Shown in pieces: positions 33,345 through 41,211 of a stretch of DNA of 64,000 nucleotides. A model generated the notes under the pieces. It saw only the letters and a list, made by a program, of their open reading frames with translations. It was not told the origin of the DNA and did no database searches. Every line of letters starts with the position of its first letter. Position 1 is the stretch's first letter. The DNA is from Saccharopolyspora flava (lineage in GTDB: Bacteria > Actinomycetota > Actinomycetes > Mycobacteriales > Pseudonocardiaceae): assembly GCF_900116135.1 (NCBI RefSeq), contig NZ_FOZX01000005.1, positions 117,585 to 181,584 on the forward strand, written 5' to 3'. Made by a program: the position numbers and the translations under genes.

Positions 33345-34283
33345 TCAGAACAGCACGACCAGGCGGCCCCGGGTGCCGCCCGCTTCGAGGCGGTGGTGCG
33401 CCTCGGCGCCTCGCTCGGCCGGGACGGTGTCGGCGACGCGCAGCGTCAGCACCCCGTCCTCGACCTGCTGCCGCAGCTCGTCGAGCTTGTCCCGCTCCTT
33501 GTAGTAGTCGCTGACCAGCACCCGGTGGTAGGTGATGCCGCGGTCGGACTCGGTGGCGAAGAACCGCACGGTGGCCAGGCCGCCGCCGTCGCGGACGGCA
33601 GGCTCCACCTTGTCGTTGAGCACCGCAGCGTCCACGACCGCGTCCAGCCCGTCCGGCGCGACCTCCCGGAACCGGGTGGCGACGTCCTCGCCGCGCTCGA
33701 CGATCTCGTCGGCGCCGAACGAGGCCACCAGCTCCCGGTCGGAGTCCTTCGCGTCGGCGACCACCCGCAGCCCGTCGGCCTTGGCCAGCTGCACCACGTA
33801 CCCGCCGAGCGTGCCCGCGGCACCGGTGACGCCCAGCAGCGCGCCCGGCGGCAGCGCGAGGCTGTCGAGCGCCAGACGCGCGGTCAGCCCGTTCATCGGC
33901 AGCGTCGAGGCCGCCGCGTGGTCGGTGCCAGCGGGGATCCGCGCGACCGACTCGGCAGGTACCACGAGACTCTCGGAGTAGGCGCCGTGCGAACCCGACG
34001 GGACGACGATGGCCATCACGTCGTCACCGACCCGCAGGTCCGTGTCGGTGCCCTCACCGATCTCGTCGATGACGCCGGCCGCGTCCATGCCCGGCACGTA
34101 GGGAGGTTCGAGGTCGCGGTACCGCTCGGTGAACCATCCCGCGCGTCCAGCGGTGTCGGTCGGGTTGACCGCCGCCGCGCGCACGCGGATCCGCACTTCG
34201 CCGGGGCCGGCGTGCCGCTCGGGCACGTCGTGGATCCCCAGCACGTCCGGACCGCCGAACTCGGTGAAACCCAAAACACGCAT
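33345..34283 (-). CDS. Zinc-independent quinone oxidoreductase-like NADPH dehydrogenase (MDR family)
   Basis: A 312-aa medium-chain reductase of the quinone-oxidoreductase branch: MRVLGFTEFGGPDVL, EVRIRVRAAAVNPTDTAGRAG, PYVPGMDAAGVIDEIGEG and the NADPH motif GVTGAAGTLGGYVVQLAKA. Zinc ligands of true alcohol dehydrogenases are absent. ATG 34283 is chosen; a GTG three codons upstream is possible. It is divergent from the PhzF gene. It probably reduces quinones or enones. Confidence 0.9.
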   Translation of the reverse strand: MRVLGFTEFGGPDVLGIHDVPERHAGPGEVRIRVRAAAVNPTDTAGRAGWFTERYRDLEPPYVPGMDAAGVIDEIGEGTDTDLRVGDDVMAIVVPSGSHGAYSESLVVPAESVARIPAGTDHAAASTLPMNGLTARLALDSLALPPGALLGVTGAAGTLGGYVVQLAKADGLRVVADAKDSDRELVASFGADEIVERGEDVATRFREVAPDGLDAVVDAAVLNDKVEPAVRDGGGLATVRFFATESDRGITYHRVLVSDYYKERDKLDELRQQVEDGVLTLRVADTVPAERGAEAHHRLEAGGTRGRLVVLF

Positions 34284-34351
34284 GTCGATCACAACCCGCC
34301 ACCGGAAGCCGCTATTCCGGACCGTTGACCTCGTCACGCCGCCACGGCCGC

Positions 34352-34357
34352 TAGGGT
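34352..34357 (+). promoter_or_regulatory. -10 box of leaderless phzF-like gene
   Basis: TAGGGT is followed by seven bases and the ATG at 34365, the spacing of a leaderless transcript. A TTGACC at 34325-34330 is present but at a long 21-nt spacing. Confidence 0.5.
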
Positions 34358-34364
34358 CGCGGTC

Positions 34365-35189
34365 ATGCGCAGGTTCCAGCAGGTCGACGTGTTCACCGAC
34401 ACCCCCTACTACGGCAACCCGGTGGCGGTCGTGCTCGACGCCGAGGGCATGTCGGACGAGGCGATGCAGCGGTTCGCGGCGTGGACGAACCTGTCGGAGA
34501 CGACGTTCGTGCTGCCCCCGGATGACCCCGGTGCCGACTACCGGGTGCGGATCTTCACGCCCTCCGAGGAACTGCCCTTCGCCGGTCACCCCACGCTGGG
34601 CACCTGCCACGCCTGGCAGTCGGTGCACGGCGAGCGGGACACCGTCGTGCAGGAGTGCGGCGCCGGGCTGGTGACGGTGCGGCGTTCGGGCGGCGGGCTG
34701 GCGTTCGCCGCGCCGCCGCTGCTGCGCTCCGGCCCGGTGGAACCCGACGTGCTGGAGCGGGTCGCGGCGCACCTGGGCATCGAGGTGAGCGAGATCGTCG
34801 ACGCGCAGTGGGCCGACAACGGCCCGGGCTGGGTGGCGCTGCTGCTCGCCGACGCCGAGGCGGTGCTGGCGCTGGAACCGTCCTACCGCGAGGACATCAA
34901 GATCGGCGTCGCCGGTCCGCACCCGGCTGACGGGCCCGCGCGCTTCGAGGTCCGCGCCTTCGCCCCGCTGGGCGGTGCGGGCTGCGTCGAGGACCCGGTC
35001 ACCGGCAGCCTCAACGCGTCTCTGGCCCAGTGGTTGCTGGGCTCCGGGCGCACCACCGCGCCCTACACCGCACGCCAGGGCACCGCGCTGGGCCGGGCCG
35101 GAACGGTGCGCATCGACACCGACGACACCGGCGCGGTGTGGGTCGGCGGCAGCGCCGTCACCTGCATCGACGGCCAGGTCGCGATCTGA
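34365..35189 (+). CDS. PhzF family isomerase/epimerase-like protein
   Basis: A 274-aa PhzF-fold protein with two DapF-like halves. N-terminal RRFQQVDVFTDTPYYGNPVAVV and the catalytic-type Glu45 in NLSETTFVLPP align with PhzF. Later landmarks are FTPSEELPFAGHPTLGTCHAW and GCVEDPVTGSLNASLAQWL. PhzF isomerises dihydro-hydroxyanthranilate in phenazine synthesis, but no other phenazine gene is present; most actinobacterial homologues have unknown reactions. The gene appears leaderless and monocistronic. Confidence 0.92.
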   Translation: MRRFQQVDVFTDTPYYGNPVAVVLDAEGMSDEAMQRFAAWTNLSETTFVLPPDDPGADYRVRIFTPSEELPFAGHPTLGTCHAWQSVHGERDTVVQECGAGLVTVRRSGGGLAFAAPPLLRSGPVEPDVLERVAAHLGIEVSEIVDAQWADNGPGWVALLLADAEAVLALEPSYREDIKIGVAGPHPADGPARFEVRAFAPLGGAGCVEDPVTGSLNASLAQWLLGSGRTTAPYTARQGTALGRAGTVRIDTDDTGAVWVGGSAVTCIDGQVAI

Positions 35190-35282
35190 GCGCTTCCACC
35201 GGGCGCGAGATGCCTTGACCCGCGGTGATCGCACGAGAATCGTCGAGCGCGGACGGCTCGCGCACCGGTCGAGGAGATGCTC

Positions 35283-36428
35283 GTGTCCCAACCCGCACCC
35301 GGGCCCCTGTCGGGGCTGCTGATCGCCGACTTCTCCCGGATCCTGGCCGGCCCGTACGCGACGATGCTGCTCGCCGACCTGGGTGCGGACGTGGTGAAGG
35401 TCGAGTCCCCGGGCGGGGACGACACGCGCACCTGGATGCCGCCGGAACGCGACGGCGTGTCGACCTACTACCTGGCGATCAACCGCAACAAGCGCTCCAT
35501 CGCCCTGGACCTCACCGACCCCGAGGACGGCGAGGTGGCGCGCGAGCTGGCGGCCCGGGCCGACGTGCTGATCGAGAACTTCCGGCCGGGCGGACTGGCG
35601 CGCTTCGGCCTGGACTACGACACCGCCGCGGCTCGCAACCCGGGCCTGGTGTACGCCTCGATCAGCGGTTTCGGCACCGGCGCGGGTGCGCGGCTGGCCG
35701 GGTACGACCTGCTGGTGCAGGCGATGTCGGGGCTGATGAGCCTCACCGGTGATCCCGACGGTCCGCCGTACCGGTCCGGGATCTCGGTGTTCGACCTGAT
35801 GACCGGGATGCACGCCGCCATCGGCATCCTCTCGGCTCTGCACCACCGGTCGAGCAGCGGCGAGGGCCAGCACGTGGAGGTGAACCTGCTGTCGTCGGCC
35901 CTGTCGGGTCTGGTCAACCACAGCACCGGCTACGTCGCGTCCGGCGCGGTCCCGCACCGGATGGGCAACGCGCACCCGAGCCTGTTCCCCTACGAACCGC
36001 TGCCCACCGCCGACAACGACCTCATCGTCATCGCGGGCAACGACGGCCAGTTCCGGGCGCTGTGCGGAGTCCTCGGCCTCGACGAGCTGGTCGACGACGA
36101 GCGGTTCCGGCACAACGACGACCGCACCCGCAACCGCGACCAGCTGCGCCCGCTGCTGGTCGCCGAACTGCGCAAGCGGCCCGCCCTGGAGTGGTGGCGC
36201 GAGCTCAGCGAGGCCGGGGTCGCGTGCGGCCCGATCAACACCGTCGACGGCGGAGTCTCCCTGGCCACCGAGCTCGGCCTCGACCCGGTGGTCCACGTCG
36301 GCGACGAAGCTCTCCCGATGATCCGCAACCCCATCGGCTTCAGCCACACCCCCTCCCGCCACTCCCTACCCCCACCCGCCCTCGACGAGCACGGCGACGA
36401 CATCCGCCGCTGGCTCACCGACCGGTGA
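35283..36428 (+). CDS. CaiB/BaiF (class III) CoA-transferase
   Basis: A 381-aa class III CoA-transferase: LSGLLIADFSRILAGPYATMLLADLGADVVKVE at the N-terminus, LDLTDPEDGEVARELAARADVLIENFRPG, GYDLLVQAMSGLMSLTG and the catalytic Asp171 in ISVFDLMTGMHA. The GTG at 35283 is preferred because GAGGAG (35271-35276) is six bases away; the ATG at 35277 directly abuts that site. It transfers CoA between organic acids. A citryl-CoA lyase gene follows after an 80-bp inverted-repeat element, and together they could activate and cleave a citrate- or malate-type acid. Confidence 0.94.
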   Translation: MSQPAPGPLSGLLIADFSRILAGPYATMLLADLGADVVKVESPGGDDTRTWMPPERDGVSTYYLAINRNKRSIALDLTDPEDGEVARELAARADVLIENFRPGGLARFGLDYDTAAARNPGLVYASISGFGTGAGARLAGYDLLVQAMSGLMSLTGDPDGPPYRSGISVFDLMTGMHAAIGILSALHHRSSSGEGQHVEVNLLSSALSGLVNHSTGYVASGAVPHRMGNAHPSLFPYEPLPTADNDLIVIAGNDGQFRALCGVLGLDELVDDERFRHNDDRTRNRDQLRPLLVAELRKRPALEWWRELSEAGVACGPINTVDGGVSLATELGLDPVVHVGDEALPMIRNPIGFSHTPSRHSLPPPALDEHGDDIRRWLTDR

Positions 36429-36482
36429 ACCCCAGCCGCAACCCCGCCGCCGAGCCGTGGTCCCGTGGGGGCGCGTTCCTCA

Positions 36483-36562
36483 CCAGGGGACAGTTTTAGT
36501 GAAAACTGTCCGGACAAAAGGGATATTGATCATGGACAGTTTTCACTAAAACTGTCCCCTGG
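36483..36562. repeat. 80-bp element with perfect 29-bp inverted repeats
   Basis: The arms 36483-36511 and 36534-36562 are exact reverse complements over 29 bp; the spacer of 22 nt is A/T-rich (36512-36533). Each arm itself contains gacagttttagtgaaaactg, a variant of the GTTTTCATGAAAAC dyad with AGTG or CACT in place of CATG. The flanks show only a dubious ca/ca dinucleotide match. The element lies between the CoA-transferase and citryl-CoA lyase genes and could form a long hairpin in the mRNA. Confidence 0.9.
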
Positions 36563-36651
36563 CAACGGACGTCGCCACCGGGACCGCGAGACCGTTCGGC
36601 GTGGCAGCCTCGGGGGAATCGGCAGCGTCGAGAGAAGCAGGAGATGGCGGC

Positions 36652-37467
36652 GTGAGCGTCGAGCAACCGCGTTACCCCACCTCGATCGGCACCTCGGACC
36701 CGGACACGATCACCCTCCTCGGCCAGAACCTCGCCGAAGACCTGATGGGCCGGATCTCCTTCGGGGAACTGGCCTTCCAGCTCACCGCCGGGCGCCGTCC
36801 CACGCCCGGTCAGCTGCGGGTGTTCGACACCGTGCTGGTGGCCCTGGCCGATCACGGCTTCACGCCGACCGCCATCGCCTCCCGGCTGACCCTGCTGTCG
36901 GCCCCGGAGTCGATCCAGGGCGCGATGGCCGCAGGCCTGCTCGGCGGAGGTTCCCGGTTCCTCGGCGTCACCGAGGACACCGCGAAGTTCCTCGCCGACA
37001 CCCTCGCCGGCCACGACACCCCGGACACCGACGAGGGCTGGGACGTCCTGGCCCGCGAGGCGATCCGCCAGCAGCGCGCCCGAGAGCAGCTGGTGCCGGG
37101 GCTCGGCCACCCGGTGCACAAGCAGCAGGACCCGCGCACCCCGGTCCTCATCCGCATCGCCCGCGAATCCGGCACCCACGGCCCGCACCTCGCCCTGTTC
37201 GAAGCGATCGGCCGCGTCGCCCCCGACGAACTGGGCCGCGCGCTCCCGCTCAACGGCGCGGGCGTCTGCGGCGCCGCCCTCGCCGACCTCGGCCTGCCGA
37301 TCGAACTCCTCCGCGGCTACGCCCTCCTCGCCCGAGCAGCGGGCCTCCTCGGCCACCTCGCCGAAGAGATGCGCACCCCCATCGCCCACGACATCTACCG
37401 CGCAGTCGACCGCAACGCCGACTACGCAGACCCACCAACCGACGGCCCCACTCCGCTGACCGAGTGA
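36652..37467 (+). CDS. Citryl-CoA lyase (citrate-synthase-like fold)
   Basis: A 271-aa protein of the short citrate synthase/citryl-CoA lyase group. It lacks the N-terminal part of true citrate synthases and shows GRISFGELAFQLTAGRRPTPGQ, SAPESIQGAMAAGLLGGG and the active-site stretch LVPGLGHPVHKQQDPR with two His, then LNGAGVCGAALADLGLP. Expected reaction: cleavage of a citryl-CoA-type thioester to acetyl-CoA and an oxo acid. GTG 36652 follows GGAG. It is preceded by the CoA-transferase gene, a pairing I know from other actinobacteria. Confidence 0.88.
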   Translation: MSVEQPRYPTSIGTSDPDTITLLGQNLAEDLMGRISFGELAFQLTAGRRPTPGQLRVFDTVLVALADHGFTPTAIASRLTLLSAPESIQGAMAAGLLGGGSRFLGVTEDTAKFLADTLAGHDTPDTDEGWDVLAREAIRQQRAREQLVPGLGHPVHKQQDPRTPVLIRIARESGTHGPHLALFEAIGRVAPDELGRALPLNGAGVCGAALADLGLPIELLRGYALLARAAGLLGHLAEEMRTPIAHDIYRAVDRNADYADPPTDGPTPLTE

Positions 37468-37519
37468 AAACACCCCGTTCCACGCGTCGGCGCGGTGGGC
37501 GGGCTGGGCGTTCGGCCGC

Positions 37520-37795
37520 GTGGACCCGCGTGGTCGTGAGGGGTTCGACGAGACCTCGCAGCGCGTCCCGCGGGTGCCACCGCGCGAGGCGGACGAGGTG
37601 CGCTTCGCGTGCGGGGAGATCCGGGGCAGGCCCGGCGTCTGCGACACCTGGTGGGTGGACCTGCGCTACGGCCAGTACCTCGTGCAGGTGCAGAGCACCG
37701 ACGTGCCCGCCGAGGACCCGTCGGTCCCGCCGTGGCTGGATCAGCTGGTCGCGGGTGTGGACGCGGAGTTCGCTGAGGTCGTTCCCCGCCCCTGA
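37520..37795 (+). pseudogene. Hypothetical protein fragment, about 91 aa
   Basis: The frame encodes READEVRFACGEIRGRPG, then VCDTWWVDLRYGQYLVQVQS and PSVPPWLDQLVAGVDAEFA, which looks like a genuine protein C-terminus (aromatic beta strands with two Cys). No ribosome-binding site precedes the GTG at 37520, and the frame stays open upstream past 37463, inside the preceding gene. I therefore suspect the remaining 3' part of a larger, decayed secreted-protein gene. A hairpin terminator follows. It could also be an intact small gene with an unrecognised start. Confidence 0.45.
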
Positions 37796-37817
37796 CCGGC
37801 CTGGGGCCGGAGCCGGT

Positions 37818-37851
37818 GAACCGGGCTGCGCTGCCGAGCGCGGCCCGGTTC
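37818..37851 (+). terminator. Hairpin terminator before NDMA-dehydrogenase operon
   Basis: Arms gaaccgggctgcgct and agcgcggcccggttc form a 15-bp stem with one G-T pair and a GCCG tetraloop, 22 nt past the preceding stop codon. Confidence 0.65.
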
Positions 37852-37988
37852 GTCGTGCGGGCTGCGGCTTCCGCGTCGCAAAAGCGGTGTCGCCGGGGCG
37901 GGCCCGGCCGGGGCATCGTGAAAATCGCTGCGGGTGAGTGCGTTCCCGCGCGGTCGGTTCGGCGATGTTCTCCAGGGACGGGGCCCAC

Positions 37989-39113
37989 ATGAGCATGATC
38001 ACGCGTGCCGCCATCTGCCGGGAGCCCGGACGGCCGTGGGAGATCACGGACGTCGAGCTCGACGAACCCCGGGCCAACGAGGTGCGGGTGCGCTTCCACG
38101 CCGCCGGGTTGTGCCACTCCGACGACCACATCCAGAAGGGCGACGCGCCCATGCGGTTCCCCGTCGTCGGCGGGCACGAGGGCGCCGGGATCGTCGAGGC
38201 CGTCGGCGAGGGCGTGACCCGGGTGGCCGTCGGCGATCACGTGGTGTGCTCGTTCATCCCCGCCTGCGGGTCCTGCCGCTACTGCTCCACCGCGCGCCAG
38301 AACCTGTGCGACGCCGGGAAGAACGCCGCCACCGGGATGTTCCCCGACGGCACGTTCCGGTTCCACCTCGACGGCCAGGACCTCGGCGGGCTGTGCGTGC
38401 TGGGGACCTTCGCCGAGCGGGCGGTGATCTCCGAGTTCTCCTGCATCAAGATCGCCGAGGACATCCCGTTCGAGGTCGCGGCGCTGGTCAGCTGCGGGGT
38501 GCCGACCGGGTGGGGCTCGGCGGTGCACGCGGCCGGGGTCCGCGCGGGCGACACCGTGGTGATCTACGGGGCCGGGGGAGTGGGTAGCAACGCCGTGCAG
38601 GGGGCGCGGTTCGCGGGGGCGAAGAACGTCGTCGTGGTGGACCCGGTGGAGTTCAAGCGGGACATGGCGAAGGTCTTCGGCGCCACCCGCACCTTCGCCG
38701 ACGCCGCCACCGCCCACGAGTTCGTCGTCGAGACCACGTGGGGCGAGCTGGCCGATCACGCCATCATCACCGTCGGCGTGCTGCACGACGAGGTCATCGA
38801 CTCGGCGCTGCAGGTCGTCGGCAAGAGCGGGCAGGTCACGATCACCGCCGTCGGCAACGGCAGCGTCGACGCCCCCGCCGGGATGTTCATCGGCTACCAG
38901 CGGCGCGTGCAGGGCGCCATCTTCGGGGCCTGCAACCCGCTGCACGACGTGCCCCGCCTGCTCGGGCTCTACCAGTCCGGGGATCTCAAGCTCGACGAGC
39001 TGATCACCCGCCGGTACCGGCTCGAGGACGTCAACCAGGGCTACCGGGACATGCTCGACGGCCGCAACGTGCGGGGCGTCGTCGTCCACGAGGTGTCGCA
39101 TGACGCCGCGTGA
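37989..39113 (+). CDS. NDMA-dependent (mycofactocin-type) alcohol dehydrogenase, copy 1
   Basis: A 374-aa zinc alcohol dehydrogenase of the nicotinoprotein/NDMA-dependent family. Catalytic zinc: CHSDDH and GGHEGAG; structural zinc: the four Cys in CGSCRYCSTARQNLC. Family-specific stretches include GTFRFHLDGQDLGGLCVLGTF and CGVPTGWGSAVHAAGV, with Rossmann motif IYGAGGVGSN. Known relatives hold NAD tightly and pass electrons to mycofactocin (NDMA in vitro). ATG 37989 is used; another ATG six bases on is possible. It starts an operon that runs to 46229 and is about 75-80% identical by eye to copy 2 at 40071. Confidence 0.93.
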   Translation: MSMITRAAICREPGRPWEITDVELDEPRANEVRVRFHAAGLCHSDDHIQKGDAPMRFPVVGGHEGAGIVEAVGEGVTRVAVGDHVVCSFIPACGSCRYCSTARQNLCDAGKNAATGMFPDGTFRFHLDGQDLGGLCVLGTFAERAVISEFSCIKIAEDIPFEVAALVSCGVPTGWGSAVHAAGVRAGDTVVIYGAGGVGSNAVQGARFAGAKNVVVVDPVEFKRDMAKVFGATRTFADAATAHEFVVETTWGELADHAIITVGVLHDEVIDSALQVVGKSGQVTITAVGNGSVDAPAGMFIGYQRRVQGAIFGACNPLHDVPRLLGLYQSGDLKLDELITRRYRLEDVNQGYRDMLDGRNVRGVVVHEVSHDAA

Positions 39114-40074
39114 GAGCGGGATCCGGATGCGGGTGCTCATGGAACCCCGCCACGGAGCCCGCTACGCCGACGTCCTCGCGCTCGCCCAGGCCACCGAGCG
39201 GGCCGGGTTCGAGGCGTTCTTCCGCTCGGACCACCTGCTCGGCGTCGACCCCGACGACCCCGCCTACCGGCCCACCGACTGCTGGACCACGCTCGCCGGC
39301 CTGGCCCGCGACACCCGCCGCGTGCGGCTCGGCTCGCTGGTCACCGCCGCCACGTTCCGGGAACCCGGCCTGCTGGCCGCGATCGTGGCCTCCGCCGACG
39401 ACATGAGCGGCGGTCGCGTCGAGCTCGGCATCGGAACCGGCTGGTACGCCCGGGAGCACGAGGCCTTCGGCATCGACTTCCCCGGCACCGGAACGCGTTT
39501 CGACCGGCTGGAGGAAGTGCTCGCGATCGTCACCGGGCTGTGGACCGCCGAACCCGGAACGGGATTCTCCTTCGACGGCAAGCACTTCCGAGTCAGCGAC
39601 AACCGCACCCCGCCACGTCCCGTGCAACGCCCGGGACCGCCGATCATCATCGGCGGCGCGGGTCCCAAGCGCACCCCGGCGCTGGCCGCGCGCTACGCGG
39701 CCGAGTTCAACGGCGCCCTCGGCGGCGACCTGCGGGAGCGCTACGCGATCTTCGACCGCGCCTGCGAGGCCATCGGGCGCGACCCGGCTACGGCACGGCA
39801 CTCTGCCGTCCTGCCGGTGGCCTGCGGCACCAGCCGTGCCGAGACCGAGCGCAGGGCCGGGGTCATCGGGTCGGAGTTCATCCGCGAGCACGCCGCGATC
39901 GGCTCCCCGAGCCACCTCGCCGACCGGATCGGGGAGCTCGCCCGCATCGGCGCCGACACCGTCTACCTGCACGTCTACGACATCCACGACCTCGACCAGA
40001 TCGCGCTGATCGGTGCCGAGGTGCTGCCGCACGTGCCCGGCGCGGCACGGCCGGAAACGGGGGTCACGTCATGA
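39100..40074 (+). CDS. LLM class F420-dependent oxidoreductase
   Basis: A 324-aa luciferase-like protein of the F420-type LLM group: RMRVLMEPRHGARYADVLALAQATERAGFEAFFRSDHLLG, TRRVRLGSLVTAATFREPGLLA, GRVELGIGTGWYAREHEAFGIDFP and PPIIIGGAGPKRTPALAARYA. The start at ATG 39100 overlaps the previous gene by 14 nt; ATG 39127 is an alternative. It lies between the two NDMA-type dehydrogenases and overlaps the second by 4 nt, so the three are translated together and probably act on one substrate. Confidence 0.88.
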   Translation: MTPRESGIRMRVLMEPRHGARYADVLALAQATERAGFEAFFRSDHLLGVDPDDPAYRPTDCWTTLAGLARDTRRVRLGSLVTAATFREPGLLAAIVASADDMSGGRVELGIGTGWYAREHEAFGIDFPGTGTRFDRLEEVLAIVTGLWTAEPGTGFSFDGKHFRVSDNRTPPRPVQRPGPPIIIGGAGPKRTPALAARYAAEFNGALGGDLRERYAIFDRACEAIGRDPATARHSAVLPVACGTSRAETERRAGVIGSEFIREHAAIGSPSHLADRIGELARIGADTVYLHVYDIHDLDQIALIGAEVLPHVPGAARPETGVTS

Positions 40075-41195
40075 CCGGCACCATCACCACCCGGGCCGCC
40101 ATCGCCCGCGAGCCGCACCGCGGCTGGGAACTCGCCGACCTCACCCTCGACGCCCCCGGATCGCACGAGGTGCGGGTGCGGTTCCACGCGGCGGGCCTGT
40201 GCCACTCCGACGACCACATCACCCAGGGCGACGCGCCCGTCCGGTTCCCCGTCGTCGGGGGCCACGAAGGCGCCGGGATCGTCGAATCCGTCGGCCCCGA
40301 CGTGCGGCGGGTCCGGCCCGGCGACCGGATCGTGTGCTCCTACATCCCCGCCTGCGGCGCCTGCCGCCCGTGCTCCACCGGCCACCAGAACATGTGCGTG
40401 AAGGGCCTCAACGCGAGCACCGGCATGTTCCTCGACGGCACCTTCCGGTTCCACCTCGGGGACCAGGACCTCGGCGGGTTCTGCACCCTCGGGACCTTCT
40501 CGCGGCTCGCGGTGGTCTCGGAGTGGGCGTGCGTGCCGCTGGCCGACGACATCCCCTTCGAGATCGGCGCCCTCGTCGGCTGCGGCGTGCCGACCGGATG
40601 GGGCTCGGCCGTGCACGCCGCCGGAGTCCGGCCCGGCGACACCGTGGTCATCTACGGCGCCGGCGGAGTGGGCAGCAACGCCGTGCAGGGCGCCCGCTAC
40701 GCCGGGGCGAAGAACGTCGTGGTCGTCGACCCCGTGGAGTTCAAGCGCGACATGGCCAAGGTCTTCGGCGCCACCCACACCTTCGCCGACGCCGCCACCG
40801 CCCACGAGTTCGTCGTCGAGACCACCTGGGGCCAGCTCGCCGACCACGCCATCTGCACGCCCGGCGTGCTCACCGAGGAGGTCGTCAACGACGCCGTGCA
40901 GGTCGTCGGCAAGGGCGGCAAGGTCACGCTCACCGCCATCGGCAGGCTCGGCGAGAACACCGTGCACGTCCACGCCGGCAACACCATCAGCTACCAGCGT
41001 CAGATCCGCGGCGCCCTGTTCGGCGACTCCAACCCGCTGCACGACATCCCGACGCTGCTGGGGCTCTACCGGTCCGGTGATCTCAAGCTCGACGAACTCG
41101 TCACACGCAAGTACCGGCTCGACGACATCAACGACGCCTACCGGGACATGGCCGAGGGCAAGAACATCCGCGGCGTCGTCGTCCACGACGTCTGA
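40071..41195 (+). CDS. NDMA-dependent (mycofactocin-type) alcohol dehydrogenase, copy 2
   Basis: A 374-aa paralogue of the protein at 37989 with the same zinc ligands (CHSDDH, GGHEGAG, CGACRPCSTGHQNMC) and family stretch FRFHLGDQDLGGFCTLGTF. The central NAD domain is nearly identical to copy 1 (VVVVDPVEFKRDMAKVFGA, TFADAATAHEFVVETTWG), while the N-terminal and C-terminal substrate regions differ more. ATG 40071 overlaps the LLM stop codon (ATGA). Two successive alcohol or hemiacetal oxidations are a natural reading. Confidence 0.93.
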   Translation: MTGTITTRAAIAREPHRGWELADLTLDAPGSHEVRVRFHAAGLCHSDDHITQGDAPVRFPVVGGHEGAGIVESVGPDVRRVRPGDRIVCSYIPACGACRPCSTGHQNMCVKGLNASTGMFLDGTFRFHLGDQDLGGFCTLGTFSRLAVVSEWACVPLADDIPFEIGALVGCGVPTGWGSAVHAAGVRPGDTVVIYGAGGVGSNAVQGARYAGAKNVVVVDPVEFKRDMAKVFGATHTFADAATAHEFVVETTWGQLADHAICTPGVLTEEVVNDAVQVVGKGGKVTLTAIGRLGENTVHVHAGNTISYQRQIRGALFGDSNPLHDIPTLLGLYRSGDLKLDELVTRKYRLDDINDAYRDMAEGKNIRGVVVHDV

Positions 41196-41211
41196 GGACC
41201 GGAGGATCGCT

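Noticed and set aside
34365..35189. Phenazine biosynthesis locus
   Set aside because: Only a PhzF-fold protein is present; none of the other phenazine genes lie nearby.
36483..36562. Insertion sequence
   Set aside because: Inverted repeats are perfect, but there is no transposase and only a doubtful 2-bp target duplication, so I report it only as a repeat element.
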